Of a stretch of 6,542 nt of DNA, positions 3,706 through 6,542 are shown in pieces. Below the pieces are notes generated by a model that worked only from the letters and a program-made list of their open reading frames with translations, ran no database searches and was not told the DNA's origin. A program made the translations under genes and the position numbers. Location of the stretch: assembly GCA_003224195.1 (NCBI GenBank), contig QHYP01000014.1, positions 1-6,542 on the forward strand. Direction: 5' to 3'. The DNA is from Acidobacteriota bacterium. GTDB taxonomy: Bacteria; Acidobacteriota; Terriglobia; Acidiferrales; UBA7541. Numbering within the stretch: the stretch's first letter is position 1; the number at the start of each line of letters is the position of its first letter.

Positions 3706-6483
3706 TCATTCCCCGCTCTGCTCCAACAATTTTGCAACCAGGCCGGTCCAGCCCGTCTGGTGGCTGGCGCCGATACCGGCGCCATTATCGCCATGGAAAT
3801 ATTCGTGAAACAGGACGAGCTCCCTCCAATGCGGATCGCTCTGGAAGATTTCGACACCACCGGCCACGGGGCGCCGACCATCCTTCCCGCGCAAGAAGAT
3901 ACGCGTGAGGCGCCGGGAAATTTCCGCCGCGACTTGCCATAGGTCGGCTTCCCTCTGCGAATGAGCCGGGCACTCGACCTTGAAATCCTCGCCATAGTAG
4001 TGGTGGAACTTCTGCAGAGACTCGATGAGCAGATAGTTCACCGGAAACCAGATAGGCCCGCGCCAGTTGGAATTGCCGCCGAACAGACCCGTGGTGGATT
4101 CGGCGGGCTCGTAATCCACGCGATTGACATGGCCGTTGACCGAGAGCTCGTACGGATGATCCAGGTGATAACGCGACAGAGCGCGGATTCCGTAGGGGGA
4201 GAGGAATTCGGTTTCGTCGAGCATGCGCGCGAGGACGCGCTTCAATTGCTTGCGGTTGACGAGCGACAGCAAGCGGCGGACGCCGCGCGCCGACCGCTGC
4301 GTCATTTCGATGTGCTCCGGGACATCGGGATGATTGTCGACGAACCACTGCATGCGGCGCTTGAAGCCGGGAAGACGATCCACAATTTCGGGTTCGAGCG
4401 TCTCGACGGCGAACAGCGGGATCAGCCCCACCATCGAACGGATCTTCAGGAAGTGCTGCTCGCCATGGGGGAGACGAAGGACGTCATAGTAGAAGCCGTC
4501 CTCTGCGTCCCACAGCGAAACGCTATCCCTTCCCATGTCGTTCATCGCGTGGGCGATGTTGACAAAGTGCTCGAAGAATTTGCTGGCGACATCCTCGTAG
4601 GCGGGATCCTCCTTTGCAAGCTCGAGCGCAATCGCAAGCATATTCAGGCAATACATGCCCATCCAGCTTGTACCGTCGGATTGCTCGAGATGCCCGCCGG
4701 TGGGGAGCGGCGCGGAGCGGTCGAAAACTCCGATGTTATCGAGGCCCAGGAAGCCGCCCTGGAAGATGTTCATACCTTCGGGATCTTTGCGATTGACCCA
4801 CCAGGTAAAGTTGAGGAGAAGCTTGTGGAAGACTCTTTCGAGAAAGGCGCGGTCGGCGGTGCCGCGGAGGCGCCGCTCGATCTTGTAGACGCGCCAAGCA
4901 GCCCAGGCGTGCACCGGAGGATTGACGTCGCTGAAGGACCACTCATAAGCGGGAAGCTGGCCGTTTGGGTGCATGTACCATTCGCGGAGAAGCAGGATGA
5001 GCTGGTCTTTGGCGAAATCCGGGTCAACGAGCGCCAGGGGAATGCAGTGAAAAGCGAGGTCCCACGCCGCGTACCAGGGATACTCCCACTTGTCGGGCAT
5101 GGAGAGAACGTCCTCGTTATACAGATGCGTCCAGTCCTTGTTGCGGCCGTTCCAGCGATCCTCCGGAGGGGCGGGACCGGCGGGGTCGCCTTCCAGCCAG
5201 GTGCGCACGTCATAATGATAAAACTGCTTCGACCAGAGCATTCCAGCAAAAGCCTGACGCATGACCTTTTTCGCGTTTTCGGAGAGGTGTTTCGGGATGC
5301 GGGACGCGTAGAATTCTTCCGCCTCGGCGATGCGCTTGGTAAAGAGAGCGTCAAATCCGGCGCCGAAGTCGTTGGTACCAGGCACTCCGGCCTCATATTC
5401 AGCATGCCCCGGAGCGGTGATCGTGCCGACCATGGGCGAGCCGGGGTCCATGCCCGCGAGCGGTTCCACGTCGCTAAGGCGAAGTTTGATGGTTGCATCT
5501 TCGCCTGCCCCCAACTGAAGGCGGTGGTACGCGGCGAGCTTGGTGCCTTGCTGTGCGGGATTGACGGCGTCTTTTCTGTCGCGGATGACAAACTCGTGAA
5601 AAGCATCTTTGACGTACGGAGTGCGGTTGGGCGTGCCGAGGACTCTCTGGCGGTTGGTTTCGTTCTCGGTAAAGAGCAGTTCGGGAGCTCCCGCGCAGAG
5701 CAGCCAACGTTTTCCGTACTGAAAGTGCTCGAGTTCGACGCAAGCGCACCCGGGCACTGACGCCGCGCGCTTGGCACTGGGCCGGCGGAGGTCTCTTCCC
5801 CAGGACCACGTGTTGCGAAACCACAACGAAGGCAGCAAGTGTAGTTCTGCGGTTTCCGGCCCGCGATTGAAGACCTTGATGCGAACCAGGATGTCTTCTA
5901 CGTCCGCCTTGGCATACTCGACGAAAATATCGAAATAATGGTTCCCGGCAAAAATGCCCGTATCGAGCAGCTCGAACTCCGGCGCGCCCCTCCCCCGGCG
6001 GCGGTTTTCTTCGACCAGCCACGCGTAGGGATATTCCTTCTGAGAGTATTTGTAGAGGTACTTCATGTAAGCGTGCGTGGGAGTCGAATCGAGGTAGAAA
6101 TAGTATTCCTTTACGTCCTCGCCGTGATTCCCTTCGTTACCTGTCAGACCGAAGAGCCGTTCTTTGAGAATGGGGTCTTTACCGTTCCAGAGGGCAATTC
6201 CGAAACAGATATGTTGATGGCGGTCGCTGATGCCCGCGAGACCATCTTCGCCCCAACGATAAGCACGCGAGCGGGCATGGTCGTGCGGGAAATACTCCCA
6301 GGCCGTTCCGCCCGGGCTGTAGTCCTCACGCACCGTACCCCACTGCCGCTCGGAAAGATAAGGCCCCCAGCGTTTCCAGTGCTTCTGACGCTGCCGCGCT
6401 TCCTCAAGTCGCCCGTCTTCCGTCGTCTGTATTCGCGGCATGGGTCGGTGACGCTCGACCAAGCATTCAACCTTTACCGGCAT
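3706..6483 (-). CDS. Large GH63-type glycoside hydrolase (MGH1-like, alpha-glucosidase-related), cytoplasmic
   Basis: This encodes 925 residues from the ATG at 6483, or 911 from the ATG at 6441. The second start is favoured because relatives, as I recall them, begin a few residues before the conserved KHWKRWGPYLSERQWGTVRED block (34-53 in the long form). Neither start has a good Shine-Dalgarno, and an in-frame stop lies two codons upstream of 6483. Residues about 40-340 form the N-terminal beta-rich domain (HDHARSRAYRWGEDGL 67-82; LLPSLWFRNTWSWG 216-229). Residues about 390-920 are the (alpha/alpha)6 barrel: YPWYAAWDLAFH 468-479, FSDVNPPVHAWA 517-528, NWRGPIWFPVNYL 806-818 and HEYFHGDNGAG 893-903. 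D519 and E894 are my candidates for catalytic acid and base, by analogy with GH63 enzymes such as YgjK. No signal peptide is present, so an intracellular glucoside (storage or compatible-solute type) is a plausible substrate, but its identity is not known. Confidence 0.9.
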   Translation of the reverse strand: MPVKVECLVERHRPMPRIQTTEDGRLEEARQRQKHWKRWGPYLSERQWGTVREDYSPGGTAWEYFPHDHARSRAYRWGEDGLAGISDRHQHICFGIALWNGKDPILKERLFGLTGNEGNHGEDVKEYYFYLDSTPTHAYMKYLYKYSQKEYPYAWLVEENRRRGRGAPEFELLDTGIFAGNHYFDIFVEYAKADVEDILVRIKVFNRGPETAELHLLPSLWFRNTWSWGRDLRRPSAKRAASVPGCACVELEHFQYGKRWLLCAGAPELLFTENETNRQRVLGTPNRTPYVKDAFHEFVIRDRKDAVNPAQQGTKLAAYHRLQLGAGEDATIKLRLSDVEPLAGMDPGSPMVGTITAPGHAEYEAGVPGTNDFGAGFDALFTKRIAEAEEFYASRIPKHLSENAKKVMRQAFAGMLWSKQFYHYDVRTWLEGDPAGPAPPEDRWNGRNKDWTHLYNEDVLSMPDKWEYPWYAAWDLAFHCIPLALVDPDFAKDQLILLLREWYMHPNGQLPAYEWSFSDVNPPVHAWAAWRVYKIERRLRGTADRAFLERVFHKLLLNFTWWVNRKDPEGMNIFQGGFLGLDNIGVFDRSAPLPTGGHLEQSDGTSWMGMYCLNMLAIALELAKEDPAYEDVASKFFEHFVNIAHAMNDMGRDSVSLWDAEDGFYYDVLRLPHGEQHFLKIRSMVGLIPLFAVETLEPEIVDRLPGFKRRMQWFVDNHPDVPEHIEMTQRSARGVRRLLSLVNRKQLKRVLARMLDETEFLSPYGIRALSRYHLDHPYELSVNGHVNRVDYEPAESTTGLFGGNSNWRGPIWFPVNYLLIESLQKFHHYYGEDFKVECPAHSQREADLWQVAAEISRRLTRIFLRGKDGRRPVAGGVEIFQSDPHWRELVLFHEYFHGDNGAGIGASHQTGWTGLVAKLLEQSGE

Positions 6484-6542
6484 CCGTCAAGAAGATGCGC
6501 AGAAATTGGAAGAAGATTCGTTCCGCGAGAAGTACCTGCGGA

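Noticed and set aside
3582..3995. N-terminal extension of the SDR to 377 residues
   Set aside because: The extension overlaps the 3' end of the glycosidase in another frame, carries no recognisable domain, and would bypass the ideal GGAGGT site 5 bases before the ATG at 3581. Classical SDRs begin a few residues before the Rossmann motif, as the 239-residue form does.
3961..5760. 599-codon open frame on the + strand opposite the glycosidase gene
   Set aside because: It is in exact codon register with the - strand gene. In that phase antisense stops arise only from sense codons TTA, CTA and TCA, which are rare in GC-rich genes, so long open frames are expected. Its translation shows no family motifs, while the - strand frame has clear GH63-type motifs.
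4770..5777. 335-codon - strand open frame inside the glycosidase gene
   Set aside because: It lies in a different frame of the same strand as a well-supported conserved gene; the translation is Ser/Pro/Arg-rich with no motif, as expected for an out-of-frame shadow.
6467..6490. sigma-70 promoter TTGACG (6490-6485) for the glycosidase gene
   Set aside because: The best hexamer 17 bases further on is AATGCT, only 3 of 6 matches, and the promoter would lie inside the longer form of the coding region. It works only if the start is 6441, which is not proven.
6484..6542. Coding remnant at the right edge
   Set aside because: Frames on both strands stay open over parts of the 59 bases. On the + strand there is a charged stretch such as QEDAQKLEED with no start codon in frame after the stop at 6449. 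On the - strand one frame runs to a TGA at 6469-6467. Neither resembles a known protein and the piece is too short to choose.

Overview
The window reads as ordinary chromosomal DNA from a GC-rich Gram-negative bacterium, most likely an acidobacterium. This is inferred from the style of the TonB C-terminus at the left edge, the small proline-rich membrane protein, and the particular versions of the VOC, TerC and GH63-type proteins as I remember them; nothing was searched. There are no RNA genes, mobile elements, CRISPR arrays, integrase or attachment sites. About 95 percent is protein-coding, and no gap exceeds 124 bases.

Left half (1-2846), all on the + strand: the last 41 codons of a TonB-family energy transducer; an 81-residue proline-rich protein with one C-terminal membrane helix; a 289-residue secreted protein of unknown function ending in a predicted beta-sandwich; a TerC/Alx-family membrane protein, the family linked to manganese export; and, 4 bases later, a VOC (glyoxalase/methylmalonyl-CoA epimerase fold) protein. 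The 81-residue and secreted-protein genes each have a -10-like hexamer ending exactly 6 bases before the ATG and no Shine-Dalgarno sequence, so both may be leaderless. The secreted-protein, terC and VOC genes are spaced 13 and 4 bases apart and could be co-transcribed.

Right half (2862-6483), all on the - strand: a very large GH63-type glycoside hydrolase (911 or 925 residues, no signal peptide), then 124 bases downstream a classical short-chain dehydrogenase/reductase with an excellent ribosome binding site. The 124-base gap holds a perfect 12-base palindrome over the predicted transcription start of the SDR gene, a candidate operator. The two halves converge at 2846/2862 with only 15 bases between stop codons.

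I see no evidence of a new multi-gene system. The items most worth checking are the paired leaderless-type starts, the SDR palindrome, the VOC protein with an altered metal-ligand position next to terC, and the unknown secreted protein. The last 59 bases (6484-6542) hold no feature I can support.
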